NCBI GenBank assembly: GCA_013433145.1
Contig: CM024172.1
Location: 8,176,553-8,240,552 of the forward strand
Length of the DNA stretch: 64,000 nucleotides
DNA from: Ascaris suum
Taxonomy: Eukaryota > Nematoda > Chromadorea > Rhabditida > Ascarididae
Direction of reading: 5' to 3'
Shown: positions 1-48,000 of the stretch, piece after piece
Position numbering within the stretch: the stretch's first letter is position 1
Layout: every line of letters starts with the position of its first letter
The notes under the pieces: generated by a model
Seen by the model: the letters and a program-made list of their open reading frames with translations, nothing else
What the model was told of the DNA's origin: nothing
The model's database searches: none
Made by a program: the position numbers and the translations under genes

Positions 1-1401
1 TCACATCGGTTAAAGAGACACTTCATTCCTAAGCATATGTGACATATTTGTTAGATTTGGAGAACGGATGTATATGGCGAGCAAAAGTGTTTATAAAACA
101 CAGTTCGTGGCCACAGAGTAAAAAATAAATCTGCAAACTGCAGGGTGTGGCTGCAAATTCATGGAGCAAGCATCTACTTTGCTGCGATTACATCTTGTCA
201 ATTCAGTAGTCTATTCGTTTCGTTTCTTTTCTCAGAGATGCTTTCCTATATCTTTCTAGAAATAATTGCTGTATCTTTCTGTAGTATTTGAAAGTTTACG
301 CTTATTTATGTTCGGAACCATTAAATTTACCTATGATTACACTTCATACAAACATATACAAATCACGAAACAACTGTATTTGTTAGTGAGCGGCATGCGT
401 TTTGAAGTGTCGGCGAGGATCAAAGAGGATGACGATAGCAGAGTGACCAATCAACGTGCGCATTATCAAACGAGCTTGTCGCTTTCCATGTCATTCAGTG
501 AAAGGGGGTTTTTTCCTCTCTCATTGTGTTAAAATGAGAGTGTTTCCGTGTTTTTGACCATCTCTTGAATACCAAACATCTCCACTGAATTCCTAACAGA
601 ATCACTTTTAGTGTCTTATAATCAGATTTCTTGTGTGATTGAGGAAGTCACTTTCACCACTTTATACAAAATATCATGGCTCTGATTCCTTCCATAAATT
701 CGATTTTGATTTCAAAAAGATCTGATCGTAACAAAGATACTTTATTCTATAGAAGTTGGAAAGCATGGAATTGTGCATAATTCGGCTACCGAATGAAGGC
801 AGTCTACTGTGAAGGCAACCATATATCGTGAAACCATTCCACAATATTCTCCTGCATTCATTCTTTGTCACTTTTTCCGGAGGAAGAAGTTTATATTCAA
901 TGAGAATGAGAGCGGGAAGAGGAGACATTTTGTTTCAACTTTTACTTCCCTCTTTATCTGCGATTTCCTCATAAATTTGTGATTTTTAATATTTTTTGAT
1001 GACATTTATATGATGATACATTTTGGAAAGTTACCGGTGGTTGAAGTTTTTTCTTGGTATTTTGTTTTCCAAATGTCCTTATCAAATGCATATTCGGGCT
1101 CTTATTTATGAGTCTTAAACGATATTAATCCGCAGCATTATAATACTTCAAAGCGAGCGATAATAAAAATTAAAGGATTCGATGATTATGTAGTTCTTTT
1201 ATTATTTACTTTGTCAGGTGGTTCATCGATGATTATTATGTGATTTTTTGTTTTTCATCACTGTTCTGCGTGCCGTCCCCTTCATTGTCCCGTTACCGTT
1301 TGAATACCCTAGACAACTAAGAGATGTTCATCGTTGAAGTTAGTTGAATCGCTGCTTCACACAGTCTTTATCGTAAATTGATAAGTCATTGGTTAAAAAC
1401 A
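1..1401. other. Left edge, upstream of the first exon
   Basis: No splice-bounded coding frame found. May contain the promoter, 5' UTR or a further upstream intron of the coiled-coil gene. Confidence 0.4.
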
Positions 1402-36560
<35,159 letters not shown>

Positions 36561-39420
36561 TGAGGCAGATTCACGTCATGGTGTGAAATCCCCTTCTGTA
36601 CCCTCTCTACGTCTTCTTTACTTTCAATGCAGTGTTTGCTGTTGAAAAGTAAGGGAACGATAATATACATGTTAATCGTTACAGGTATTTATAATAGGCA
36701 GTTACTGTATATGGCAGTGAACGTTGAAGGAGTGATAATGACGTGTTTCGGCGTGTACTAATGGGTCGCGGCGTGCGCGCGAAAATGAGATCATAGCTGA
36801 AGGGTTTAGGTATTTCTAACTGACCTATAAAGGTCACTTGGACTGTTATTGTTGAAAAGAGCTAATTAATTTCGTTTGCTCGTCGATGTATAATAGCGTA
36901 GTTCGCAAGTGCAGTACATTTCATATCCAATGGGATAACTGTTTTCGCTGAGCTCTGCATTTCACTAGCTGATATTCGATTTGTTTAGCATCCGTTTCTT
37001 CAATTCGCTGTTCTTTGTAAGCACTGTTTAAATGTTGGCGTGGCCCTGTCTTCCTTCATATTCTATGCTGTCTGCCTCGTGTTCTTCGTAGCTTATAAAT
37101 GTGCTCCTTCCGGAAATGTTCGCCTTGAGTGGATGCCAGTAATGTTTTGAGTATACATCGCTGCTTGAGCAAAGTGTTCACTCACCCACTTTGACAGTTC
37201 TAATGAACGTGCTTCAGCTTGTGCTTATTGTTGAGTAAGTGTTAATGCGGCAGCACCGTATGCTGGCTGCCATTCAGTTCTTTCTTTCTTTTTTTGGCTT
37301 TTTTGTTTTGAGGATATGATAATGCATTCTGGAATATATTTTGTTCTGATTCACTCGCTCATTTTCTGTTGCAGTCGAGGTGCGCATTACTTCTGTTTTC
37401 GACAAATAATGCGTCCCTGCTAAGTTGATATCCATTACTCTCCTATGAATTGGAATAACGTTGTGACCATATTTATGAATGTGTTCGTTTGATATGGCGT
37501 ACTCAGATTCACTTATCCAGCACTCGTGACGTCACTTTTTGCCACCGGGGAAATACCCTCCCATCATAAAATGCGCATCGTTTTACGAGATATTTGCAGT
37601 CGGATTAGGGAGCTGCGCACATTTCAAGGATAAAGTACATATGAGAAAAAAAAATTGAAAATAGGCTATTTATGACGTGTTTTATATGTCTGTGGCGTGT
37701 TTCTAGCATTGATCTGTTGGGCTGCGGCAAGGAAATGGTTGGTTTGCAAGAAAGGTTGAATTTTATTGCTCTTCCTACTTCCAAGTTTGGTTCGTTTTGT
37801 TTCGCAACGGAACAGTCATTTTTCTTGTCGTCTATGGTATCTCAATCTCATTTATTTCCGTGAGGGTTGTTAAGTGATCAAAGCGATTTACAGCGATTAG
37901 GTTGAAATGGTAATTGAAAGTGGCATGATAAAATAATAAGACCTCGTCCCGCATTTATGAATGCGTTAAAAGTGAAAGCGGGTAAGATGGCTGTTGCAGT
38001 TGGTCTTTTTCTTTTATCCTTAGCGAGGTCCTTCGTTTAATTTTTTGTGGAATTTAATGGAAAGGGCTTCCTGAGGTGGGGATTTGATTGAGATTGAATA
38101 TAAATGTGGGGTTGCTTCTGTGATCGTTGTTTGGGGAGCATAACACAGCTGGAGGTTATGCATTTGCATACTGCGGCAAACTCTGTCTCGAATGCTCATA
38201 TGTCTTTAAAGTTGAGATGCTGCTTCGCTTGAATGTCGACTGTTTTATTCTTATTTTGTAAGTGCTCGTGATTAATTATTCAGTTGACTGCCCTTTTGTC
38301 GATGAAATTGATGACAACGTCTCGTTTGCAGCTATTAAACTTTCTGATGATATATTTGAGCGATAAAAACAGGTCGATTGCAAACTGGGGGACTGCAGTA
38401 CTAAATGATGCGAAATGCGTACGAAGAGATAAGTTGTGGTGATGTATCAGGGCGAGATAGGTAGAGTTGCATCTAAAAGTTTGATGTGATGATGAACAAA
38501 CTTATATAAAACATATGCGGTCTCTTCTAAACTTTCAAATATAATCGGTTCGCTTAAGCCAATATTGCAACCTTATGTTGTTCACGCTGCGTTCCGCTTA
38601 TTACACAGGAAGTATAAGTTTTGTAGGGAGACTCATTCAGTTCTTGGCATTCATTCTCAGCAGAGTTGCGTTTACTCCGCTCCCGGCATCAGCGAGACGT
38701 TGCTTCAGTGTCCGTGTTTCAGTGGGAATGTTTCTTGTTCGCTAATGCTGTCCTCCGGCACCTCATGTGTTAGGGAAGTGGAATTGTTTATCCTGGGGGT
38801 GACGAATAGAACCCCAGTTTCCAGTGGGAATGCTGATCCTGGATAGTTTGAACGGTCACCTTATGCTACGCATCGTTCTTGCGCTGTTTTTGTTTGCGCG
38901 CTTGCATCTGTATTGTAATATTAGTTGTGTGCGGTTCATCCATCATTCTTGATTTCCACGTTTTCTGATGATTTCTTTCTTATTCACTTTGAATCGTTTT
39001 TACTGGATTTATTTGCCCATCATTTTGTAGTGACTTAACGATGAGTGCTTTTTTCCGGCTGATATTCATTCCGCGTTTCTTATACGTCAATGAAATTGCG
39101 CTGTAGCAGAATGTTTTAATGGCGTTGGAAGATGTTATTGCCCGATTGCTGATATTATGAAGTTATTAACAAGATGCTGCTAATTTCTTGCAGTACGTGC
39201 GCAGTCCTTTCGATAATTTCAACGGTCAAGTTTTTCTTCGCCGATGTCGATTATCTCAATCAAGAGCTTCACGTCAGTGTTTGCTCACAGCAGCGTTCAT
39301 ATGTGTAAGGGTCAACTCCCCTTGGCTTGTCTGTCGTCCAGGTCTCTCTGAGAATCTGCTCCCTCTGTCGAGATGCGCTAGAGTAAACTGCAAGAATGCG
39401 CAAGCATAAGAGCGAACAGT
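36561..39420. other. 3' UTR / intergenic, no gene seen
   Basis: Holds the 3' UTR of the upstream gene. Both strands were read: frames are short, lack splice-bounded coding character and are rich in Phe, Ser and Leu as expected from T-rich non-coding DNA. Confidence 0.6.
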
Positions 39421-39910
39421 TTATCGCACCCGTACAATAAAGTCAAAGTCAACTGCGGACTCATTGGCAAAGATGGCGTCGAGCGTCGCCATGATCCCGT
39501 AGTCGCACTTGGCGAACGCCTCACGCGCTCCCATGGTCACACGTAGTCGATCTTGCCAATAATCTAACAGTTGAAATGAATAAGTGAGTACATCAGCCCC
39601 TTTTATAATCTCCCGATCCTGCCTCAGACTAACCTCATGGTACATACTGGACAGTCGTTTGATCTGCGTGGATGCTGTTGACCTTCTTTTGCTTTGCACG
39701 GCGTAATATTCCCGCAAGATCTGTAACCCGCTGTTCCGCCTTCCGCATATTTCTTTGGAGAATATCATTCATATTAAAAAATTACATGAGATGTTCAAGG
39801 ACAGGTTCGAAAGAAGCCTTAACTTCATTTTCAGCCAGTCGTTTCAGTGAGGCGCAACTAAGTGTTGCTGGGTTTGTGAGCGAAATCTTGATGTCTCTCC
39901 TCCAGTTCAT
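39421..39910 (-). pseudogene. Intronless coding relic with one stop and one frameshift
   Basis: Read on the minus strand from ATG at 39910: MNWRRDIKISLTNPATLS, then LKRLAENEVKASFEPVLEHL up to a TAA at 39782-39784. The same frame then gives NDILQRNMRKAEQRVTDLAG. Near the A/G run at 39682-39691 the frame shifts and continues TQIKRLSSMYHEVSLRQDRE, then LLDYWQDRLRVTMGAREAFA and ends VDFDFIVRVR at TAA (39421-39423). About 165 residues, helical and charged, with no introns needed. The family is not recognised. Degraded retrocopy is the simplest reading; a real gene with a tiny intron at the TAA plus a sequence error is the alternative. Confidence 0.5.
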
Positions 39911-41888
39911 TCAGTGATGTAACGGAAAACGTTAGTGAGATAATCTATAACCGTTGTTTCTGATGCGAAAATTTTCACATTTTTAGCCGAGTGATAACTG
40001 GAACGCCTATTAGGTAGTGTTTGCAGGGTACTTCAGTATCGAGCAAATGAGTCGTAAGAGATGAGCATCCCATCTCGCTATTCACCTATCGAGTGTGAGG
40101 TGCTCAGCGATGCGCAGACGTTTAAAATTCGTATAGTATGCAGATACGAAATTTCAGAAGAACTAAGGTTGCGTGATGAAGACAAGAAGAAATGCATGTC
40201 ATTTTTGTTCTATTCCATTTACAGCTTTCGCTCTTTTCCATTTACAACGCTTCCGGAAGTCGCACATAAGTGTTCAATGCATCGATGTTTAACGCGCACA
40301 TTGTTGCTCCGAGCACTGTAAGCATTGGGTACGTGAACGTGCCTTTTCCTCTGAGGGTTTCATCAGTGAAAAACATCTAGTGGAAGTGTGTTTGCATGAT
40401 ATTTCTCTTAACACTGCGCTGGGCGCATATTAGTTCTGCAACGTGCTTGCTCCGATGATGATCGTCAAAAGATTTCATTGGTATCAACGTTTGGTATCAT
40501 CGTTGGAGTTACAGGTTACAACTTCTTGGATTACGCAAAAGTGCGAGTTGCTTCTGTCTGGGTATTGCACAAAAAAAACTTCAGAGATTGCCCGGATATG
40601 GCTTTATAGGGTTTACACCATCGTCAAAACCGATTCTGCCTCAGTCGTATGTACATTTATTCGATATTCCAAATGGAACGAGAGCTCCAAGTTGTCACTT
40701 TTCGCGTGTCCTCGGCAGTAGTTAAAAGTAAGCTGCATTCGTTTATTTTAAGTGTTTCCGGTTGTCGTCGCCGGAAGATTGCATCTGACCTTCACTACAG
40801 TCCAGGGAGCAGTTAATGCGATATGCACTCTCGGAAGTGTCCATTATTTTTAGCTTTTTCATCATCTATAGATATATTCTAGCCGCACACTCCTTTTCAT
40901 CTTTATGGGTGCGCTGCGGTTGGCTCTACTTTCAACGTACAGTGTGGCGCTTTGGTGTGAAAGTGCAGGCCACCAACCCACTTGTGCGCGTCGTTGAGCT
41001 GTAGTACAGTTAGCGCAGTGTTTGTACGTTGATGAAACAGCGGTACATTACGCCGCCGCATTTGCCGTATTTTCAAAGTCACTAAACTTTGCAGAATGTT
41101 ACCACTTGAAGAATGTCGTTTGATGTTTATGCGAAATAAGATGAAGCCTTCTCTAGATCGACTGCCACAGTATGCTTCCGCACTTCCGGTGATGAGACCA
41201 TCCATCACTCATTTACATTTATTGCTAGCGAATAACTAGATATGCGCAATCGAATCTTTGATTGCTTCATCGCTCATGCATCCATAAAAGGTCAATTTTT
41301 GTGCTTCTCGATCGATTTAATATGAAAATCCACTCGTCTGAAAATGTAGGCAAATTTTTAGGCTCCTTTTGGAGGACTGAAGCTCTCCAACACTTAGTAC
41401 TGTTTTTTATTGAGTAAAAACGATGCCTTCCGGCAATCTTTCTGGTTCATCGAGTGTCTACATGCGTTCCTCCAAATTGTCTTATTGATTCGCGAATTGA
41501 GGGCATGCGGGTGTGAGGAATGTTGCGGCTTGTAGATATGAGCTTAATGCAAACGATACTTGGGAGGTTGAAATGAATTTTATTGGAATGCCCCCGACTT
41601 TTTAGATATAAAGTATGATTTGGGAGAAATGTAAACCTTATTTACAAAGTTCAGAACCTCGGAATCTTATCGCCCTCAATAGTGTTTCACTTCTCAAAGA
41701 GTCTTATATTTCTATAAGCACAATTTTGCTTGCCAAGTCCGATCAGCACCGTTTGATGCCCTTCTGGCAACATTCCTCACACCCGCATGTTTTTCTTCTT
41801 CCATCATCTGAACGGGTCCATTTCGTTCTTAGTTCCGAAATAAGTTAAGCCAACAAAATCACGCATTAGCACTTCCAGAACTAAGACC
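39911..41888. other. Intergenic, no gene supported
   Basis: Upstream flank of the dehydrogenase gene. It contains a plus-strand frame at 40061-40321 with a polar stretch (RYSPIECEVLSDAQTFK...) but no convincing splice borders or partner exons. Confidence 0.5.
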
Positions 41889-42014
41889 ATGTCCGTGTAT
41901 GAATGGATTATCGGTGCGTGGACGACGTTGGTGATTTATTGCATCGGATTCTACTACACACTCGTCGAATTTTTCAACGACCGTTTCTCAGTGACCAATC
42001 GGAGTTACGTTGAG
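41889..42014 (+). CDS. SDR exon 1: start and membrane anchor
   Basis: ATG at 41889, MSVYEWIIGAWTTLVIYCIG, then FYYTLVEFFNDRFSV, ending GAG|GTATGA. The hydrophobic stretch acts as a signal anchor. No other in-frame ATG gives a better start. Confidence 0.85.
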
Positions 42015-45000
42015 GTATGACATAAAACTATGGGATAAAACCTATCATGTTCGACGGTGTTTATATGACTCACAGAATGTAAGCGTTCTGTACACACAGA
42101 CTGACCAAATACCTTTTGTTCAGACCTGGTGAATAGGCCATGAACTGGTCAATGTAGAGTATGAACTCGTCGCGTGAGAACATTGTTGTCCGGATGAGAA
42201 ACCATATTTTATGGTTGTCGTGGACGCCAATAAAAGTGTTCCTTGGTCCTTGTTGTTACCTTATGTCACTTTCTCATTGTGCAGTAAGAAATGTACTGTG
42301 AACTCAGCAACGTTTAATTCTCGCTACCTTTTGACAATATTTCCTGCAAGTTGTACCCCACGTGACTGCAAGTATTTCACAGAAGGTAAACTCTTGGTCG
42401 GTTGCGGCGGAACGAATCTTTAGCTAGAATTCGCGATGTTTCTGATGTTATTCGCAATTTGCGGTTAAGGAATTGTTATATTAGTTGTACGATCTCTTTA
42501 ATCGACATTTTTGCAATGAGATTAGGTAGCGCCGAATCCAGCCTTTATCAAGGATGACTTCTTGCATGGGATATGGGATATATCTCGCTAATTCGAGCAG
42601 TTCTTCGTCGATCACGGCAAAGAAATGTCGTCAAAGATGTGCACGACCGATGTGACCTAATTTTGTTCTGAATTCGCTCTCTTCAGAAGTCTCACTGTTT
42701 AAAATATTTCATACACTTGTTTGCAGTATCTTCGGATGAAAATAGAGTCAAGTGGGTTCCGACGTTGCAGCATTGCTCGAGAACATCCGATCGCAGTGGT
42801 CACGGGTGCAAGCGGCACTATCGGATATGAGGTTTCTATCCACATGGCTTAGATCTGTGGCAAAATATTTGAAAGAACTATAGATTATTGGCTTTTCCTT
42901 CGTTTTTCATGCTGCATCTGTGTAGAAACCCCACTCAAAACTTTGCATTCTGTGGTATTTGGAGAGCAATTTAAGATATTATGATGCAATATAAAAACTC
43001 TGCCAACACCACTTGCAGCTGTACAGCTTCATTTAAACTACTAAAGTGAGGTTTAAATTATGTAAGTATAGTTAATTCAGATAGTACGACAGCTACTAAA
43101 TCTTGGTTACAAAGTCGAAGCAATTGCGCGCGAGGCAGGATGTTTAACTACTCTGAAAGACGTTCGGCTCTCTATTCATCTCATCGATATGGGTGATCTT
43201 ATAAAGGTATTGCTCCTGCCAATTTTAAAATCCAGAAATAAGGAGGTGATTTGGTTGTCCTTATCGATTCGGTCCCACATTTCGAGTTGTTCCTCTTTTG
43301 CTGCGTTGATGAGCATCTTCCGTGATACTGATTGCCTTCTTAACTGTTTAATAATGATTTCGTCCATCATGTCACTTTGCAGAAAGGCGTTGCGAATTTT
43401 AGTTTTATGATTATTGAGTGATAGCGGCTTTGATTTAACGAATGAATGAATGAAAGAATGTTTATTCTTTATTCGTAGAAGATTAAGGAAGATTGCAATG
43501 AAGCAGTGGAATACAACAGCAACACAAATGCGCATAACCCGGAAAACGTTGTCCAAGAATGTGTCATTAAGCAGGACTTCAAAATATACCACAACACATT
43601 TATCCATCTATCTTCCAAAATCTGGTATCTCCATGACGATTTCTCAGCAAACCATTTTGACAGTGGAGCGCAGATTGAAACGTTTTAGACAATACATAAT
43701 GCAGTCAAATTCCCAGCCTCTACAACATTTTCCGGAAGGCGTTCCGAACCCACACCACTCTATACTGGAAGCTGTGTAGGATGTTGCTTAGTGAGCGGTT
43801 TTGCATGCGAATTGAAATCGACAACGGCGACAGCGTTAGGGAGGAAAAGCAAAGAGGCTGTCGAAGGATGTATCAGAAAATCTACTGATATTTTATAGCA
43901 CAATGCCAATTTAAGCACTATTCTTTTACGTTCTAAACTCTCAAGCTCGAAAATCTTAAAGTGCGCAGTGCAGCCGGGTTGGTAGGGACCAGGAAACACC
44001 CTACGAAAGGCTATACGGGTGAAATGCTTTTCGACGTTTCAATACGTTTGATGTCAGAAGTTTGTTGGAGTGAGCAATATTCGGTAATGGAGAGCCTTAC
44101 GGTATTGCTCGATGCATTTGTGCTACAAAGATCGCAAAATGTAATTTGCGATTTTAAAGGCTCTCAAAGATATCTCGGCGCAGTGAAAATTCCAGTGGAG
44201 CTTGGGACTTATCAATCCACCGAGGTCATGAATAACATTTTTTATTGATGGCAAACATATTCCAACTATCCGGAACATACGTCACGTTGAAATTTATGTG
44301 TAAGACATGGCATTTCTCACAAGAAACATCTAACTGCCGGGCACTTGACCATGCAAAAAACATGTTGAGATCATTAGTGAAATGGTGAAAATCGTGGTTG
44401 TGACCATCTCAGTGAAAGCAGACGTCTAACCAATGAAAGTTCAAACTAAATGAAGCCATAATTTAGAGGTGTTATCAAACTTTCCACGCAAAACTTGTGT
44501 GGGAAGAGCATATACAGGCGAAACTTTGTCGAGCCAGCATAGGAGTCGACGACTACATAAGAGAAAAACAACTCAACGATGAGGCAACTCACTCATTTGC
44601 TCGCGCCTGAAAGGAATGCTGTTTGGTTGAAATTATTTGAAAGACCTAGAATATAAGAAAGAGAAGGGCTGAACACAATCATGTGGTGTCATTTCGTAAG
44701 TAGCATTCATCTGCTCAGGTTTATGCGAATTCAACAGCGTGTCCGCTTTTTTCTCTTTAAAGGTAAGAAGAGTCGCTGATGAAATCGTGGGTCGTGCGCC
44801 AGAAGGCATTGATTTGCTGGTTTGCAATGCGGGTATCATGTTTCATCACTACGAGGTTTGCCTACCTTCACTTTCTTAGTGACACATACGAACAAGCCTC
44901 CTGCTCCCCTTTCCTCTCCTTTAGAGAAGGCGTATCGAGAAGGGGCCTATGCGAAACTTGCTATCTTCACTGCTCATGGTCTCGAACATTTTGCAATGGG

Positions 45001-48000
45001 GCACTAAAGTCGGTACCGGTAACTAAGGAGGATGCGATAGTTAGGAGCAACAGAAGTGTCGAGCAAGTTATGTCTGAATTGGTCGTATGCCTTCGATCTT
45101 TGAATATTGTTACAATTTGGAAAAGCGTGTTTTCTTCAAGTGCTGTTGTTGACTTCGGTCAGTTAATCCCGAATTGAAGCGCTGTAATCCTTTCAAGGTA
45201 GGTAGATAAAGGCAGCTTTTTAGATATATGAGGCGATGTCGCTTATATATACATACCTTCACTTACAAATATCCAGCTTGGGAATATTTGGTGGTGTGAA
45301 CTTGGCCTAGTAATGAATATGAGGAAGGGAGGTGTGCAGAATCTTAGCCAATGAAAAAATATGCTGCTCACCTTAAGATTAAGGTTTAGAATGCTGATTA
45401 GTGCATTGAATGTCTTGTTTATAGAATAATTTACCCTGAGAGTTGGCCGTTACACTTTCATGGGCATTACAAATGTTTTGAAGGACATGTTGCCACTCAG
45501 TGTTTCCGAGCAAGTACACCATGAACGAAGTTTCCTGAAACGAGGCATGCTCACAAGCAGATAACGATATTGTTTTATGCTGACGGTTGTCCAACATTAG
45601 CTCAATAACAGGCCACGTCAGGTGAACGAAGGTAAAGCTACAGGTGAACGCAGCAGGTCATGAGCAACATATGGCCGTAAACCTATTATCACATGCACTG
45701 CTCATCGACGTCCTTCTGTCATCTATGCGAAACGCAACACATCCGATTCGAATTATCTGCGTATCGTCGTCAACTGCGCACGCAGTGCACATCGATGATA
45801 CAGCTATCCAGAACGGTATCATTCATTTTATAAATGTTCATTCGAGTTGACAATCTTTTGAAATCTCTTTGGTCGATTGAGAAATCGGCTTCTGGAAGAG
45901 TGAATTGGCGATCAAGGCAACCCCTTCCCTTTTATACCTGCCCATTATACTAGAAGAGCACTTTACAATCGACAGTAGAAACAACCATTAGTAACGACAC
46001 CGATCGATAGGCGACGGCGATGACTAGCTGTGGTAGGTCGCGTTTAAGTTGCCCACTATGTAGCTTGTAAAACTTCTTGCACCTCTGTTAATGGAAAGAT
46101 TCGTTTTTTGCACAATTTTAGAAGTGATTTTCAATGCATACAGTTAGATGTAATGTACCAATGAATTTAAGTCTGCTGTGGAAGAGATCATTTGCAAAAT
46201 GTTTTCTGTATGAAATAATAGCAGACTTGTTTATGAAATGCTTTCTCGATCACGCCTCAATCATTTCTTGATTTCTGAGGTAAACTCAGCTCGTAGTGGT
46301 CGTTCTTCGTTATTTTATGCAACCTCTCTTTAGGCGATATCTTTGCTCGCTATGTCAATGGTTACCATGCTTACGCGTTGTCGAAACTCTCGTTGGCGTT
46401 ATACGCGGAACAGTTGAATCGGTTAGCTTTGAGTCACGACCGTATCCTCAAAACAATGAAAATTTTCCCGGGAGTTTGCATATAAGTTTTTCTTTGCATT
46501 TAAGGGGCAGGCGAACAGTTAGTTAATTTTCTTCGAATTTTTATTCAATTGTCCAAATTCATCATTGGTGGTGTATTTTGCTCGCTTCGTCTGTTCGTTC
46601 ATTGTTCACTTGTTCGAATTTCTATTGTTCAAAATTGTCATTTGCAGTTTATTTATATCTGACGTAATCGATGTTGGCGTTTACCGCTCCGCTGTTCCCA
46701 CGAATATTAAAAAATCTCCGATGAATTCAATCTCGTACTTCAGCTAATAGTTTGTAGGAAATATGTGGATTTAGCATTAGCAATTTTGTCTCCATCACAG
46801 GATGTCATCGGCCGACCTTGGAGAATGATAATGCTGCAGTATTCTCGCGGAGAATTATAATGCCGCAAAAATTTGCATATGCGTTTATAACGTTCACACG
46901 ACAGCGTTTGATATCATAAAATTGTTGAACCCTTGTTGAACCCTCATAAAACCCTTGTTATCTATGAAGCAATTGAGGCGTGCATTCAGCTGCTTTTTAT
47001 ATAGTTTCGCAAACTTGCGTTTTCAATGCGCATTATGGAAGTGTCATATCTGTGCATATACATGTCGGTTTATTTGCGCGGCAATTTAAGTTTGAGAACA
47101 GGTGCAGCTCGAGTTGTGAAAATTAGAAGACGTGATGTACATCACAAATAGGCCCTCTGCCCCTTAACTTGCGATGACACATCAAATTTGAAACGATTTA
47201 AATGCGATAAAAGTTCTGCTTACATTTAACGATGACTGCATTTTCACTCTGCACTTTTGAAGTTACAAAAAAGCGGGTCTTTTATCGAGTGTTCGGCACA
47301 CTTAAGTTACGATTGCGTTTATCCAGATATTTCTAAGTAATTTATGATAATGGTTATCGGGTGAAAAAACACAAAAGTGCAAATGTTGCCAGCTCCAGAT
47401 GCACAAGTGGACGGTCATAAATCCTCATTGGAGCTCTGCTTCTGCAAACCACCACCTGTGCAATGTCAAGCCCTACTTAATGTCACCTGCACAAACTGTG
47501 CTAATATATAGGAGCTATAAATTTTCATAATAACGTGTATTTCGAGTGGATGTTATAAATGACAAATGAAGCTGTGTTAGGACATTCAAGTCGGCCATAA
47601 CTGCATAGTTTAATTGTCTGATGCATGCCATTTTATTAAGGTACCTCGAAGAAGAGCTGTTGGAACGTGATACCGAAAAGTGCAGAATAAAGGTTTGCTC
47701 TGTACATCCTGGATGTGTCCCGGGTGATCTCTATCGAAATGTTTCTATCCCTGTAGAATCCTTATCAACTATCTGCTGTCCCCGTTTATGAGGTTAGCAG
47801 CTTTCAAATTATATTTTATGCTTAACTCAATGAATCCCAGCAATAGGAATTGAGAACAAACTGTACGTTCATTACATGCGCAGTGACGTACATCTAGCAG
47901 GTATTGTTCATCTAAACGCAATAAATACTGATAAATAGCAGTGTGCAAAAGTATCATCTTTCGAGGTGACAGTGCTAAACGAGAAGATGTGCTTGTGCTG

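Noticed and set aside
44369..44390. TGAGATCATTAGT, identical to the first 13 nt of the mir-80 family microRNA
   Set aside because: Upstream and downstream sequence does not form a convincing precursor hairpin, and the 3' part of the mature sequence diverges; likely chance.
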